A stretch of DNA of 64,000 bases, from positions 5,332,001 through 5,396,000 of the forward strand of contig NZ_CP094357.1 of NCBI RefSeq assembly GCF_014779555.2, in the 5' to 3' direction. Position numbers and translations under genes: made by a program. The DNA comes from Lysobacter capsici. Lineage in GTDB: Bacteria > Pseudomonadota > Gammaproteobacteria > Xanthomonadales > Xanthomonadaceae. Of this stretch, positions 1 through 9,149 are shown piece by piece. Position 1 is the first letter of the stretch. Each line of letters starts with the position of its first letter. The notes under the pieces are model-generated. The model made no database searches and was not told the DNA's origin. It saw nothing but the letters and a program-made list of their open reading frames with translations.

Positions 1-1151
1 CTGTCGTGATCGCGGCGCAGTTGTTGCAGCTTCGCCGCCAGACCGAGCAGCAGGCCCAGGCCGCCGAGCACCAGACCGACCGGATAGGCGTATTCGAGCC
101 AACCGTACGACGGCCACCAGCGCTGGTACGCACCGACCAGCACGATCAACACCGCCATCAGCGGCGTCCACGCCAGCATCAGGAAATAGGCTTCGCGCTG
201 GCGCCGGCCGATCGCCACCGCGCTGGCGTAGACGATCGCGCCGATCACCACCAGCAGCACCACGTTGCCGAACGACGCGCTGGCCCGCCAGGTGTGGATC
301 ATCGACACCAGCAACAGACCGCCGAGCAGCCAGCTGCAGATGTTGAGCAGCTTCGCCACCGGCGCCTGGGTCGCGCGCAGGTCGAGGAAGAACATCAGAA
401 AGCGCACGCTGGCCAAGACCGCCGCGGTGTTCAGAACGACATTGGTGCGGCGGTCCGGCATGATGTCGCCCAGCCACGGAATCATCCGCGTCTCGCCGCC
501 CTCCACCGCCAGGTTGAGGGTCTGCACCACCAGGGTCAGGCACAGATAGGCGTAGCCGCGCTCCTTCAGACCGACCCAGAAACCGAACGCGAGCAGCGCG
601 ATCACCCCGAGCGCGGTCAGCACCACGCTGCGCAGGGCGATGTGGCTCATGTCCTGGCGATGCACCGCGTCCAGCGGCATCACCAGCAGGGTCGAGGCGG
701 TGACATCGGCGGCCGCGGCGCGCAGGTAGATCACCTCGCCCTTGTGCAGGCCGCCTTCCAGCGGAAACACCAGGAACCGCGAGGAGTGGCGGAAATCGGC
801 GGCCTTGCCGTGAATCGAGCGGCGCACCGGCGAGGTCGCGCCCGCGCGCCAGATGCCGACGAACTTGCGGTACGGCTGGGTCAGCACCAATTGCGGCGCG
901 TTGTCGGCGGGCACGTCCTGGGTGGAGACCAATCGCCACCAATGCCAGTTGCGGTCGAGCACGGCGATCTCGTTGCCCCGCTCCGGCACGAAGCGCGCGT
1001 CGTAGTCGCCGGCCAGCACGCGCGCGGGCGGCGGATCGGTGGAGGGCTCCAGGCGCGACAAGGCGAACGGCTGCGCCGATGCCACCGCCGCGGTCGTCAG
1101 ACCGAGCAGGATCAGCGCGAGCTGCCAGATGGAGCGCCAGAACCGGTGCAT
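1..1151 (-). CDS. 7TMR-DISM-type membrane signalling protein, C-terminus cut by window edge
   Basis: The first 383 codons of a minus-strand gene are present and the reading frame runs off the left edge. Residues 1-26 (MHRFWRSIWQLALILLGLTT...) form a signal peptide. A soluble extracytoplasmic domain of about 140 residues follows, and then roughly seven hydrophobic helices connected by short loops. This order matches the 7TMR-DISM (diverse intracellular signalling module) sensors, which normally continue into a GGDEF, histidine kinase or PP2C output domain. The output lies outside the window, so the enzymatic role cannot be stated. After the last helix the sequence becomes charged (KLQQLRRDHD), as expected for the start of a coiled linker. 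Confidence is good for the topology and moderate for the family. Confidence 0.7.
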   Translation of the reverse strand, partial: MHRFWRSIWQLALILLGLTTAAVASAQPFALSRLEPSTDPPPARVLAGDYDARFVPERGNEIAVLDRNWHWWRLVSTQDVPADNAPQLVLTQPYRKFVGIWRAGATSPVRRSIHGKAADFRHSSRFLVFPLEGGLHKGEVIYLRAAAADVTASTLLVMPLDAVHRQDMSHIALRSVVLTALGVIALLAFGFWVGLKERGYAYLCLTLVVQTLNLAVEGGETRMIPWLGDIMPDRRTNVVLNTAAVLASVRFLMFFLDLRATQAPVAKLLNICSWLLGGLLLVSMIHTWRASASFGNVVLLVVIGAIVYASAVAIGRRQREAYFLMLAWTPLMAVLIVLVGAYQRWWPSYGWLEYAYPVGLVLGGLGLLLGLAAKLQQLRRDHD

Positions 1152-1299
1152 TGCCTTGCGAAGACTTCCCCCTAAACCCCGCCGAGCATAGCCCAGGCAC
1201 CCTCGCCCAGACCTTGCGCCACGGCCCGGGTCGGCCCCAGGACTGCGACCTGGATTGCAATCGCGGGCGCCGGTCGCGCCGGTTCGCGGGCGCCGAGGC

Positions 1300-2589
1300 T
1301 CAGCGGCGATACCGCGCCGCGGTCAAGCCGTCCAGGCTGATCCGCGGCGCGCGGCCGGACATCAAGTCGGCCATCACCCGCCCGGTGCCGGCGGCCATGG
1401 TCCAGCCCAGGGTGCCGTGACCGGTGGCGAGGTACAGATTCGAATACGGCGTGTCGCCGAGCACCGGCGTGCCGTCGGGCGTCATCGGCCGCAGCCCGCT
1501 CCAGAATTCGGCGCGGCCCGCATCGCCGCCGCGCGGAAACAGATCGGTCAGCACATGCAGCAGGGTGTCGCGGCGCGCGTCGTGCAGGCGGCCGTCGTAA
1601 CCGGCCAGTTCGGCGGTGCCGCCGACCCGGATGCGCTCGCCCAGGCGGGTCACCGCCACCTTGTGGGTTTCGTCCATGATCGTCGATTCGGGCGCGTGCG
1701 CCGCATCGACGATCGGCACGGTGATCGAATAGCCCTTGACCGGATACACCGGGATGCGGATGCCGATCGGCGCGAGCAGCAACGGCGAATAACTGCCCAA
1801 GGCCAGCAGGCAGGCATCGGCCTGCAGCACGCCGGCATCGGTCTGCACGCCGCTCATCTTTTCGCCCTGAGTCTGCAACGCCTGGATGTTGACGCCGAAA
1901 CGGAACTCCACGCCCAGCGCTTGCGCCATGCGCGCCAGCGTCTGGGTGAACTTGAAGCAGTCGCCGGTCTCATCAAAGGGCAGGCGCAACGCGCCGACGA
2001 ACTTGTGCTTGACCTGGGCCAACGCCGGCTCGTACCGGACGTAATCGTCGGGCCCGAGCAGTTGGAAGGCGACGCCGTGTTCGCGCAGGATCTCGATGTC
2101 CTTGCCGCTGTCGTCGAGCTGCTTGTGGGTGCGGAACAATTGCAGCGTGCCCTGCTGGCGATCGTCGTAACCGATGCCGGTGTCGGCGCGCAGCTCGCGC
2201 AGGCAATCGCGGCTGTACTCGGCCAGCCGCACCATGCGCGCCTTGTTGACGCGGTAACGCGCCTGAGTGCAGTTGCGCAGCATCGCCATGCACCAGCCCA
2301 GCATCGCCGGGTCGAGCAGATCGCGGATCACCAGCGGCCGATGCCGCATCGCCAGCCATTTGATCGCTTTCAGCGGCACACCCGGACCGGCCCAGGGCGC
2401 GGCATACCCCGGCGACACCTCGCCGGCGTTGGCGAAACTGGTTTCCATCGCCGGCGCGGCCTGGCGATCGACGACGGTGACCTGATGGCCGGCCCTGGCC
2501 AGGTAGTACGCGGCGGTGGTTCCGATCACGCCGCTGCCCAGAACTAGAACCTTGATGGCCGTCTCCCGCTGGTGCCTGGATCGTGGCAC
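1300..2589 (-). CDS. dadA: D-amino acid dehydrogenase small subunit
   Basis: This FAD-dependent oxidoreductase oxidatively deaminates D-amino acids, typically D-alanine made by a racemase, and passes electrons to the respiratory chain from the inner face of the membrane. The N-terminus has the Rossmann motif [19 protein letters not shown], followed by the DadA-typical [19 protein letters not shown] segment. GYSITVPI and [17 protein letters not shown] sit in the C-terminal half, and the length of about 420 residues is normal. The longest frame starts with GTG at 2589. The Rossmann strand begins about 12 residues later without an obvious ATG, so the true start is uncertain. No racemase gene (dadX/alr) is adjacent in the window. 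The family call is confident. Confidence 0.93.
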   Translation of the reverse strand: MPRSRHQRETAIKVLVLGSGVIGTTAAYYLARAGHQVTVVDRQAAPAMETSFANAGEVSPGYAAPWAGPGVPLKAIKWLAMRHRPLVIRDLLDPAMLGWCMAMLRNCTQARYRVNKARMVRLAEYSRDCLRELRADTGIGYDDRQQGTLQLFRTHKQLDDSGKDIEILREHGVAFQLLGPDDYVRYEPALAQVKHKFVGALRLPFDETGDCFKFTQTLARMAQALGVEFRFGVNIQALQTQGEKMSGVQTDAGVLQADACLLALGSYSPLLLAPIGIRIPVYPVKGYSITVPIVDAAHAPESTIMDETHKVAVTRLGERIRVGGTAELAGYDGRLHDARRDTLLHVLTDLFPRGGDAGRAEFWSGLRPMTPDGTPVLGDTPYSNLYLATGHGTLGWTMAAGTGRVMADLMSGRAPRISLDGLTAARYRR

Positions 2590-2641
2590 GTGCCGCCGTT
2601 GAAGGAGCCGCGATCGTAGCAGTTGGCTTTATCGCCCGGCT

Positions 2642-3403
2642 TTATCGCCGCTGCCGGTTCGCGCAACGCCGAAGCAGCCACAGCGCCGCCAGCGCCAGCC
2701 CCGCGCTCAGCAGCCGCAGCAAGTTACCGACCCAGCCGGTGGCCGCGGTGTCGGACACCGCGAACACCGTCCACGCCGCGTTCAAGGACACGTGCAGCGC
2801 CCAGCCGCTCCAGATCGTCTCGCCGTCGAGCGCATCGAGCGCGGCGAACACCAGCGCGCCGACGAAGGTGATCGCGAAGATCTGCAAGGCCATGCCGCCG
2901 TCGGCGCCGGCCGACCACCAATGCACCAGCCCGAACACCAGCGCCTGGATCACGTACGCCGCCGGCCGGCGCCACGCCAGCGCGCGGCGGACGAAGACGA
3001 AACCGAAACCGCGGAACACGATTTCTTCGAGCAAGGGAAACAGCACCGACAGCATCAACAGATCCAGCAACGACCAATCGCTCGACACCTGGCCGATCCA
3101 GGCCAGGCCGATCCAGCACGGCAAGGTCGCCAGCGCGGTCAGCGCCGGGCCTTTCCAGCCGTTCCAGCGCAGGCCCAGATCGCGCGGCAGTTCGGCCCGG
3201 CGACGGCTCAAGCCCATCGCCGCGGCCACCACGATCGCCACCGCCAGCACGTTGTCGAGGATCGAGCCGCCGTAGGCGAACGGCAGGCCGGGTATCTTCA
3301 ATCCCAGCGCGGCGGTGATGTCGCGGAACTGCAGCGCGACCACCAGCGCCACGACGGCGACGAGGCTGGCTACGAAAGCTCGCGAAGGGCGCGCTGGATT
3401 CAT
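2642..3403 (-). CDS. CPBP family intramembrane metalloprotease (CAAX protease/Abi type)
   Basis: A polytopic membrane protein of 253 residues. It carries the hallmark glutamate pair and arginine of the CPBP family ([17 protein letters not shown]), then a second helix with the catalytic-type His ([10 protein letters not shown]) and a third conserved region ending in HVSLNAAWT. Bacterial members are thought to be intramembrane proteases, and some act in bacteriocin self-immunity or processing. The substrate is unknown here. The ATG at 3403 ([10 protein letters not shown]) has GGAG about 10 nt upstream; an ATG 12 codons earlier lacks a ribosome site. The gene stands alone between dadA and the VOC gene, both on the same strand. 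Confidence 0.85.
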   Translation of the reverse strand: MNPARPSRAFVASLVAVVALVVALQFRDITAALGLKIPGLPFAYGGSILDNVLAVAIVVAAAMGLSRRRAELPRDLGLRWNGWKGPALTALATLPCWIGLAWIGQVSSDWSLLDLLMLSVLFPLLEEIVFRGFGFVFVRRALAWRRPAAYVIQALVFGLVHWWSAGADGGMALQIFAITFVGALVFAALDALDGETIWSGWALHVSLNAAWTVFAVSDTAATGWVGNLLRLLSAGLALAALWLLRRCANRQRR

Positions 3404-3667
3404 GCGATCGGTGCTCCGTCCCTGATTCGGCCGGAGCATAGACCGGCGCGCGGGACACGGCGCAGTGACGATAGGCGGGGTGACGTTCGGGCATTGCCGC
3501 TGCCCGGACGCGCTTGCCCGATCGACCGGTCGCTCACCCGAGCGTTTGCCTACGCGCAGGCGTGAGCGCCGCTTGGCGCCGGATCGACGGCCGGTGGCCG
3601 ATACGTTGGAGCAGAGGCCGCCGATGACGCCCAGGATCGTGGCGCCCGGCTGGCCTTGGCAATGCGC

Positions 3668-4105
3668 TCAGCCCAGTTCCTGGGCGAGTCCGATCAGAAT
3701 CCCTTCCGGCCCGCGGATATAGCAAAGGCGATAAACATTTTGATAGTCGACCACCTCGCCTACGAGCTGCGCGCCGCGCGTGCGCAGCCTGGCGAGCGTC
3801 TCGTCGAGATCGTCGACGGCGAACATCACCCGCAGATAGCCCAGCGCATTGACCGGCGCGGTGCGGTGATCGGCGACCACGCTTGGCCTGAGAAAGCGCG
3901 AGAGCTCGAGCCGGCTGTGGCCGTCGGGCGTGCGCATCATCGCGACCTCGACATGCTGATCGCCCAGGCCGGTGACGCGTCCGGCCCATTCGCCTTCGAT
4001 CGAGCCGCGCCCTTCCAGTTCCAGGCCGAGTTCGCGAAAGAAATCGACCGTCGCTTCGAGGTCCTCGACGACGATTCCGACGTTGTCCATCCGCTTGAGC
4101 GCCAT
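3668..4105 (-). CDS. VOC family protein (glyoxalase/bleomycin resistance fold)
   Basis: A cytoplasmic protein of 145 residues. The sequence shows two beta-alpha-beta-beta-beta modules. The first begins MDNVGIVVEDLEATVDFFRE and the second begins LRVMFAVDDLDETLARLR and ends with YIRGPEGILIGLAQELG. This is the vicinal oxygen chelate layout shared by glyoxalase I-like enzymes and antibiotic-binding proteins. Metal-ligand-type residues (HVEVAMM, PEGILIGL) are present but do not identify a substrate. The chosen ATG has GGAG eight bases upstream. The frame stays open for another 75 codons upstream, but that stretch has no family similarity and is Arg/Ala rich. Confidence 0.85.
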   Translation of the reverse strand: MALKRMDNVGIVVEDLEATVDFFRELGLELEGRGSIEGEWAGRVTGLGDQHVEVAMMRTPDGHSRLELSRFLRPSVVADHRTAPVNALGYLRVMFAVDDLDETLARLRTRGAQLVGEVVDYQNVYRLCYIRGPEGILIGLAQELG

Positions 4106-4540
4106 GTTTTCAGTCTCCAAGGTGTCGTTCGGCCTGACAACGGGCTTGACGCCCGCGCCACCGGCGGATGATGCCATGCGGATACGCGCGGGTGTCCGCG
4201 CCGCGTCCGGCTTGCACTCGATTTCGATACCGGCGAATGGCTCGCAAGCTAGCGCTTCGGCGGTCGAGCGCGATGCGTCCCTTGCGCGGACGCAAGACGC
4301 GACCGCTCGCGTCGAATGCCCGGACGGCAACCGTGGCGCTTGCGATGCGTCGCCGCATCGATGATCGCGTCGCGGTCGAAGTCCGCTTCGCCGAGCGGTC
4401 AGGCGATCGATCTGCCGCCGGCCTGCGAGGACCGGCGGCAGTCACGCTTGCGTCGGCGATACCGACATCCGCGAGGCATCAACCTATGTCGCGACCCATC
4501 GCCGCGACCGCGACGATCCCGCCGCGGCATGCCCGGCGTT
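4106..4540. other. Intergenic stretch without a supported gene
   Basis: About 435 bases lie between the start of the VOC gene and the end of the Cys-rich peptide gene. Open frames exist on both strands but are Arg/Pro rich and lack ribosome sites or family-like sequence. The stretch should hold the promoter of the VOC gene and the 3' end of the thioredoxin/peptide transcript. No hairpin followed by a T-run was seen. Confidence 0.5.
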
Positions 4541-4756
4541 TCAAGGCGCCGCGCAGCACAGGCAGTTCTTGCCGTCCGGGGTCAGATCGCCGCCCGGGAT
4601 GCCGCAGCGCGAGCGGCAGGCGATCGTCTGGCAGCGCGCCTTGAGGCCGTCGCCGCTGGACAGATCGTTGGCGAACACCTGGGAAAATCCGAATCCCATG
4701 GCGGTCGAGAACAACGCGGCGATCAGTACGTTACGAATGCGGGTGTTGCGCTTCAT
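4541..4756 (-). CDS. Small exported six-cysteine peptide
   Basis: A 71-residue product. Residues 1-29 form a clear Sec signal peptide (MKRNTRIRNVLIAALFSTAM..., ending near QVFA). The mature part of about 42 residues begins NDLSSGDGLK and has six cysteines in its last 30 residues: single Cys residues in the ARC, IAC and SRC contexts, then NCLCC close to the C-terminus. The ribosome site AGGGAG lies 9 nt before ATG. The gene directly follows the thioredoxin-like gene on the same strand with a 146-nt gap, so the thioredoxin could handle its disulfides in the periplasm. No family is recognised. It could be a small redox or metal protein, or a peptide natural product. The peptide as a real gene is well supported by its signal sequence. 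Confidence 0.75.
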   Translation of the reverse strand: MKRNTRIRNVLIAALFSTAMGFGFSQVFANDLSSGDGLKARCQTIACRSRCGIPGGDLTPDGKNCLCCAAP

Positions 4757-4902
4757 CGTCTTTCTCCCTGATGTTTCGCTCCGCCCTTCCAGGACGGATG
4801 CGAACGCGATGGTTCGGGCCGGTGGCGGCCCTGCAATCCGGCGCGGCGCGACCGCCTGCGTCCGGCAACGGGTCGTCCCTGACCCGTGAAGCGCCCTGCC
4901 TT

Positions 4903-5598
4903 TCAGGGCGACTCCTTGTTCGCGACCCGCGCGGCGGAGCCGCCGGATCGTTTGGGCGGGTCCAGCGCCGCCAGCACCGCGCGCAGATCCGCCGCTTCGT
5001 CGATCACGCCCATGCGCGCATGACGCACGCGCCCGTCCGCGCCGATCACCAGCAGCAGCGGCACGCTGTGCGCGCGGAACAGCATCGCGGTGCGCACCTC
5101 GCTGTTGGCGACGATAGGAAACGCCAGCGCATGCGCGCGTGCGTAGGCGCCCGCATCGGCGGCGCTCGCGCTGGCCACGCCGATGATTTCGGCGCGGCCC
5201 TTCGACGCCATCGGCACCTGCGCGGCGATCGCCTTGACCATCGGCAACGAGGCCAGGCAATGCGGGCAGGTGGTGCTGAAGAAGTACAGCAGCTGGTAAT
5301 CCGCGCGCGGCTCGCCGAGCACCACCGCGCTACCGTCCAAGGCGGTCAGCGCGACCTTCGGCACGTACATGCCGACATAGGGGTCGTTGACGCGCTCGAT
5401 CAGGCCGCGACGCTCCTGACGCAGCTCGCGCAACTGCCAGGCGAGTGTCAGCACCAGCGCGCAGGCCAGCAACAGGCCCAGCGTCAACAGCAGCGACACG
5501 CCGCGCGCGGGCCTGGCCGCGGATGCGGATGCGGAATCGGCGCGGGCGCCGCGGACCACCGCGTGAATCTGCCGAGGGCCGGATACGGACGAACTCAT
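4903..5598 (-). CDS. Membrane-anchored thioredoxin-like protein (TlpA/MauD-like redoxin)
   Basis: A 231-residue protein with a short cytoplasmic N-terminus, one membrane anchor (about residues 34-54, VSLLLTLGLLLACALVLTLAW) and a periplasmic thioredoxin fold. The active site is FFSTTCPHCLASLP, a CPHC pair typical of disulfide-handling periplasmic redoxins. The cis-proline region is AHSVPLLLVIGADGRV. Related MauD/TlpA proteins assist disulfide formation or reduction in exported partners. The gene precedes the six-cysteine peptide gene. Its ATG overlaps the stop of a short upstream frame (ATGA), which suggests translational coupling. Confidence is high for the fold and moderate for the partner. 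Confidence 0.88.
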   Translation of the reverse strand: MSSSVSGPRQIHAVVRGARADSASASAARPARGVSLLLTLGLLLACALVLTLAWQLRELRQERRGLIERVNDPYVGMYVPKVALTALDGSAVVLGEPRADYQLLYFFSTTCPHCLASLPMVKAIAAQVPMASKGRAEIIGVASASAADAGAYARAHALAFPIVANSEVRTAMLFRAHSVPLLLVIGADGRVRHARMGVIDEAADLRAVLAALDPPKRSGGSAARVANKESP

Positions 5599-5759
5599 GG
5601 CCTCACCGGCCCTGCGCGCACGTCATCGGCAACGCACGACGCGTGCGCGAGGCGCGCGCGCATCGCGCGACGAGGCGCGCGCTCGAAACAATCCGATGAA
5701 ACCGGCAACCCCGCGGCGCCCGATGCACGATCGGGCTCGCAATACACGAACGTGGTCAA
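5595..5759 (-). CDS. Possible short leader ORF coupled to the thioredoxin gene
   Basis: A 54-codon frame starts with TTG five bases after a perfect AAGGAGG (5765-5771) and ends in an ATGA overlap with the thioredoxin-like gene. The predicted product begins LTTFVYCEPDRASG (initiator Met expected) and is Arg/Ala rich with three cysteines. It has no recognisable domain and no signal peptide. The strong ribosome site and precise overlap argue for translation. The composition argues that it may only serve as a coupling leader, or be chance. Treat as tentative. Confidence 0.35.
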   Translation of the reverse strand: MTTFVYCEPDRASGAAGLPVSSDCFERAPRRAMRARLAHASCVADDVRAGPVRP

Positions 5760-6145
5760 CTCGACCTCCTTGTCGCAATGGCGCGCCCCGGCGCCGCATG
5801 CGGCCGCCGCATTCCCCACGCCGCGCCCGAGCCTGGACTATGCCGCAGCCAGCGCCACGGCTCGTGCCGACGGTCACATATCGCGATCGTGCAAGCGGTC
5901 GCAGTCATGCATCGGCCGTGGCTTGGCTATCCGCCATCGTTCGCAGCTGCGCGCGGCGTGTCGTCGCTACCGGATTGCACGGTCCGCATCGTCGGCGAAG
6001 CGATGGCGCGATCGCGATGTCGGTTTTTCCGTCCGCGTTACGAACTACCCGTGGATGACCGGCCGCGGCGGCTCGCATGCCGTCCGCGCCGAATCCGGCT
6101 CCCGACGGAGCCGTTCCTTTCCAACCTCGTTCACGGAGATCCACA
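5760..6145. other. Intergenic region between divergent transcripts
   Basis: About 386 bases separate the minus-strand thioredoxin unit and the plus-strand exported protein. The region should carry promoters for both. No convincing gene, operator repeat or structured RNA was recognised beyond the AAGGAGG site of the short leader ORF. Confidence 0.45.
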
Positions 6146-6805
6146 ATGAAGTATCAGGCACCGTTCGCTGCCGTCGTCCTGGCTTTCACCCTGTCCTTGA
6201 CCTGGACCTGTGCGTCCGCGCAAACCGCGTCCAACAACCCGATGGACGGCGTCGGCGTCGCCCATAACAGTTACGCCGGCTGCGTCGTCGCCCAGGACCC
6301 GCGCAGCCAGCGCAGTCCGGTCGAGGTGATGATCAACGAATGCGGCTACCCGACCGTGCGACCGCGCGACGAAGCCATCGCCTACTACACCGCGTTCGTC
6401 GAACAGGCGCATACCGACCGCGCGCTGTCGCTGACCGCCAACCTCGCGCCCTACCGCAAGCACTTCAGCGTCGCGCAATACGCCTACTTCGAAAACGCCG
6501 AGCGCATCCTGGCCACGTCTCGCGATGCCGACGAGGCCGACAGGAAACTGGTCGATCTGGAAAACGCCGCGGTCACGCAGCTGGGCCGCAGCGACACCGA
6601 CAAGGTCGTGCTCGGCGGACTGAGCACCTTGCGGCGCTCGCTCCAGCTGTGGGGCCTTTCCAGCGTGGTCACGGCCGGGCCGATCGAGATCGCCGCCGCC
6701 GATGCGGCGGGTTTCGTCGTCGGGTTTCTGCTGGCGACCGAAAACAAGCTCGAAGCGGCGGTGGCCAATGCCGTGGAGCAGTCGGTGAAGGCGGCGCTGC
6801 GCTGA
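6146..6805 (+). CDS. Exported protein of unknown function
   Basis: A 219-residue product. A Sec signal peptide covers residues 1-25 (MKYQAPFAAVVLAFTLSLTW, cleavage near ASA-QT). The mature part starts with a segment containing NPMDGVGVAHNSYAGCV and has two cysteines (GCVV and NECGYP) that could form a disulfide. It is mostly helical after residue 70, and its C-terminal third includes a hydrophobic stretch (AADAAGFVVGFLLATENKL). The ATG has GGAG seven bases upstream. No family was recognised and the product is not lipidated. A terminator-like hairpin follows, so the gene appears to be monocistronic. Confidence 0.75.
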   Translation: MKYQAPFAAVVLAFTLSLTWTCASAQTASNNPMDGVGVAHNSYAGCVVAQDPRSQRSPVEVMINECGYPTVRPRDEAIAYYTAFVEQAHTDRALSLTANLAPYRKHFSVAQYAYFENAERILATSRDADEADRKLVDLENAAVTQLGRSDTDKVVLGGLSTLRRSLQLWGLSSVVTAGPIEIAAADAAGFVVGFLLATENKLEAAVANAVEQSVKAALR

Positions 6806-6826
6806 GCCTTGCGGCGTAGCCGGGAT

Positions 6827-6855
6827 CGGGCTCCGCCTTCCGGAGCCCGGTCTTT
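6827..6855 (+). terminator. Rho-independent-type terminator after the exported protein gene
   Basis: A perfect 9-bp stem (6827-6835 with 6841-6849, CGGGCTCCG/CGGAGCCCG) has the loop CCTTC and is followed by GTCTTT. It begins 21 bases after the stop codon of the upstream gene. The T-run is short, so termination strength is uncertain. Confidence 0.6.
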
Positions 6856-7105
6856 CGCCGGCAACGATGCATCCGTTGCCGGCGCATGCCGCCGGTCGCG
6901 CCGTCGCCGGCAATCGTCTCGACTGACCCGAACCATCGGCGTAACCGCGCAAACCATGCGCTGCGTCCGATCCGGGAAGTGACCGCGCCAGCGGGCCGGA
7001 AACCCGCCGCGCGTACCGGCGGAGAACCGTGATCCACCCGGCAAACACCGGTCGCCGACGCCGATAGTCTCGGCCGTTATCCCCTTCCGGCTCACGGCAT
7101 CCGAC

Positions 7106-8383
7106 ATGGTCGACATCCATCACGCAGGGCCGTACTTCGCGATGATGCTGGCGGCTCTCGCATTCGCCTCGTTACCGTTGTTCCGCGGCGCCGACCGCGA
7201 CGGGCCGCAGCCGGGCAAGCGCACCGACACCCTCGACGGCTTGCGCGGCTTCCTGGCCCTGAGCGTGTTCGCGGCGCATACGGTCGTGCATTACGAATAC
7301 CTGCGCAGCGGCGTGTGGAAGCCGTCGAGCGCGCAGTTCTACAACGTCGCCGGATTGCTGGGCGTGTGCCTGTTCTTCATGGTCACCGGCTTTCTGTTCT
7401 GGACCAAACTGCTCAAGGCCGGCGGCCGCCCGGGCTGGCGGGCGCTGTACATCGGCCGGGTGTTCCGGCTGGGGCCGGTGTATCTGGTGGTGGTGCTGAC
7501 GATGATCGGCGTGGTCGCCTATCGCACCGGCTTTCGCCTGCAGGTGCCGGCGTCGGAAGCGATCGCCTCGACCTCGGCCTGGCTCGCGCTCGGCATCGTG
7601 CCGCCGCCGCCGACGATCAACGGTTATGCCGACACCGGCACCATCCTCGCCGGAGTGACCTGGACCTTGTTCTTCGAATGGCTATTCTATTTCTCGTTGC
7701 CGCTGCTGGCGGTGTTCGTGCGCCGCGGCCGGCATCTGGCGTTCAGCGGTGGACTGGTCGCGGCCTGTCTGCTGATCATCGTCGCGGCGACCTGGAACGG
7801 CGGTTTCGTCGCCGGGGTCAAACCGCGTCCGGTGCTGATGCTGGCGGTGCTGGCCGAACTGATCCTGCTGTTCGCCTCGGGCATGTTCGTCGCCTCGCTG
7901 TTGCATGCCGGCATCGGCGAACGTCTGCGCCTGCAGCGGCGGCGCTGGGCGGTGCTCGCCCTGCTGTGCCTGGCGCTGGTGTTCGCGGCGATGCTCGACA
8001 TGCGCAACCTCGGGATGCTGTCCTTGCTCGCGCTGTGCCCGCTGGCCGCGACCTTCCTGTGGATCGTGTGTTCGGGCAACCGTTTGTTCGGGGTGTTGGC
8101 GTGGCCGGCGTCGCGCCGGCTGAGCAGCCTGAGCTACGGCATCTACCTGGGCCAGGGGCTGGCGCTGCTGGCGGTGTTCGCGATTCCGGGCGTCAAGGCC
8201 TATGCGATGAGCGGCACGCTGGCGTTCTGGCTGGTCAACACCGCGTGCGCGCTGGTGCTGGTGACCGGCGCGCTGGCGGTCTATCTGTGGATCGAGGAAC
8301 CGGGCATCCGCATGGGCAGACGCTGGGCGCGGCGGCTGCGCGCGCGCTCCGACGCGCTGGTGCCGCTGGCCTCGACCGGCTAG
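7106..8383 (+). CDS. Acyltransferase 3 family membrane protein (OafA/YrhL-like)
   Basis: A 425-residue polytopic membrane protein with about ten or eleven helices. After the first helix it shows the family signature TLDGLRGFLALSVFAAHTVVHYEY, in which the Arg-x(n)-His pair is associated with acyl transfer. LGVCLFFMVTGFLFWTKL and YIGRVFRLGPVYLVV follow. The C-terminal YGIYLGQGLALL segment is also typical. Such proteins move acyl groups (often acetyl) from the cytoplasm onto sugars of LPS, exopolysaccharide or antibiotics. The acceptor cannot be deduced because no glycan genes are adjacent. The start is not backed by a strong ribosome site; the ATG at 7142 is an alternative. Confidence 0.86.
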   Translation: MVDIHHAGPYFAMMLAALAFASLPLFRGADRDGPQPGKRTDTLDGLRGFLALSVFAAHTVVHYEYLRSGVWKPSSAQFYNVAGLLGVCLFFMVTGFLFWTKLLKAGGRPGWRALYIGRVFRLGPVYLVVVLTMIGVVAYRTGFRLQVPASEAIASTSAWLALGIVPPPPTINGYADTGTILAGVTWTLFFEWLFYFSLPLLAVFVRRGRHLAFSGGLVAACLLIIVAATWNGGFVAGVKPRPVLMLAVLAELILLFASGMFVASLLHAGIGERLRLQRRRWAVLALLCLALVFAAMLDMRNLGMLSLLALCPLAATFLWIVCSGNRLFGVLAWPASRRLSSLSYGIYLGQGLALLAVFAIPGVKAYAMSGTLAFWLVNTACALVLVTGALAVYLWIEEPGIRMGRRWARRLRARSDALVPLASTG

Positions 8384-8554
8384 CCGCGCGGGCATCGCCG
8401 CGCGCGCGGCGGCATCGGCAACGACGCGATCGCCGCATAACGTCGGAACGCGGCCGTGGCGGTCAGCGGTGGTGTGCAACTCGGCACACACGGCATAAAT
8501 GGCTCACCCGAAACCGAAGCGGTATGCTGCGCCCTCCCGACCGGCGCCGCCTCG

Positions 8555-9133
8555 ATGACCGCCGCTGTTCCACCCGACATCACTCAGCTGTTGCAAAGTT
8601 GGCGCGCGGGCGATTCCGACGCCGAAACGCAATTGCTCGAACAGATCTACCCGGTGCTGCGCCGTCTGGCCCAGCAGCGCCTGACCCGCAGCGGGCAGCT
8701 GACCCTGGTCGCCACCGAACTGGCGAACGATGCCTATTTCAAGTTGGTCGAACAGCGCGAGGCGGAGTTCCACAACCGCGTGCATTTCTATGCGATCGCC
8801 GCGCACGTGATCCGCCGGCTGCTGGTCGACCACCTGCGCGAACGTTCCGCGCTCAAGCGCGGCGGCGATGTCCTGCGCGTCACCCTGCAGGCCGGGCAGG
8901 AGGTCGCCGCGGTCACCCCCGATCTGGCCGACGCGCTCGACCTCGATCGCCTGCTCGAACGCCTGGAACGCATCAACGCGCGCGCCGCCAAGGGCGTGGA
9001 GTTGCGGTTCTTCGGCGGCCTGACCATCGAAGAGACCGCCGAGGCGATCGGCGTCTCGCTGCCGACCGCCAAGCGCGACTGGCAATTCGCCCGCGCCTGG
9101 CTGCACGGCCAACTGTCCCCGCCGACTCCCTGA
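8555..9133 (+). CDS. ECF-type RNA polymerase sigma factor of the kinase-linked group
   Basis: A 192-residue protein. Region 2 reads LEQIYPVLRRLAQQRL...TELANDAYFKLVEQ...FYAIAAHVIRRLLVDHLRER, and region 4 contains GLTIEETAEAIGVSLPTAKRDWQFARAWL. This is the subgroup (often annotated Sigma70_ECF, ECF43-like) whose genes sit next to TPR-containing Ser/Thr kinases. Here the kinase gene begins 16 bases after the stop codon. By analogy, phosphorylation by the neighbouring kinase, rather than a classical anti-sigma factor, may control its activity. ATG 8555 (MTAAVPPDITQLLQSW) starts just before the conserved DITxLL motif. Confidence 0.9.
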   Translation: MTAAVPPDITQLLQSWRAGDSDAETQLLEQIYPVLRRLAQQRLTRSGQLTLVATELANDAYFKLVEQREAEFHNRVHFYAIAAHVIRRLLVDHLRERSALKRGGDVLRVTLQAGQEVAAVTPDLADALDLDRLLERLERINARAAKGVELRFFGGLTIEETAEAIGVSLPTAKRDWQFARAWLHGQLSPPTP

Positions 9134-9149
9134 TCCCGGGCCGTTCGCC

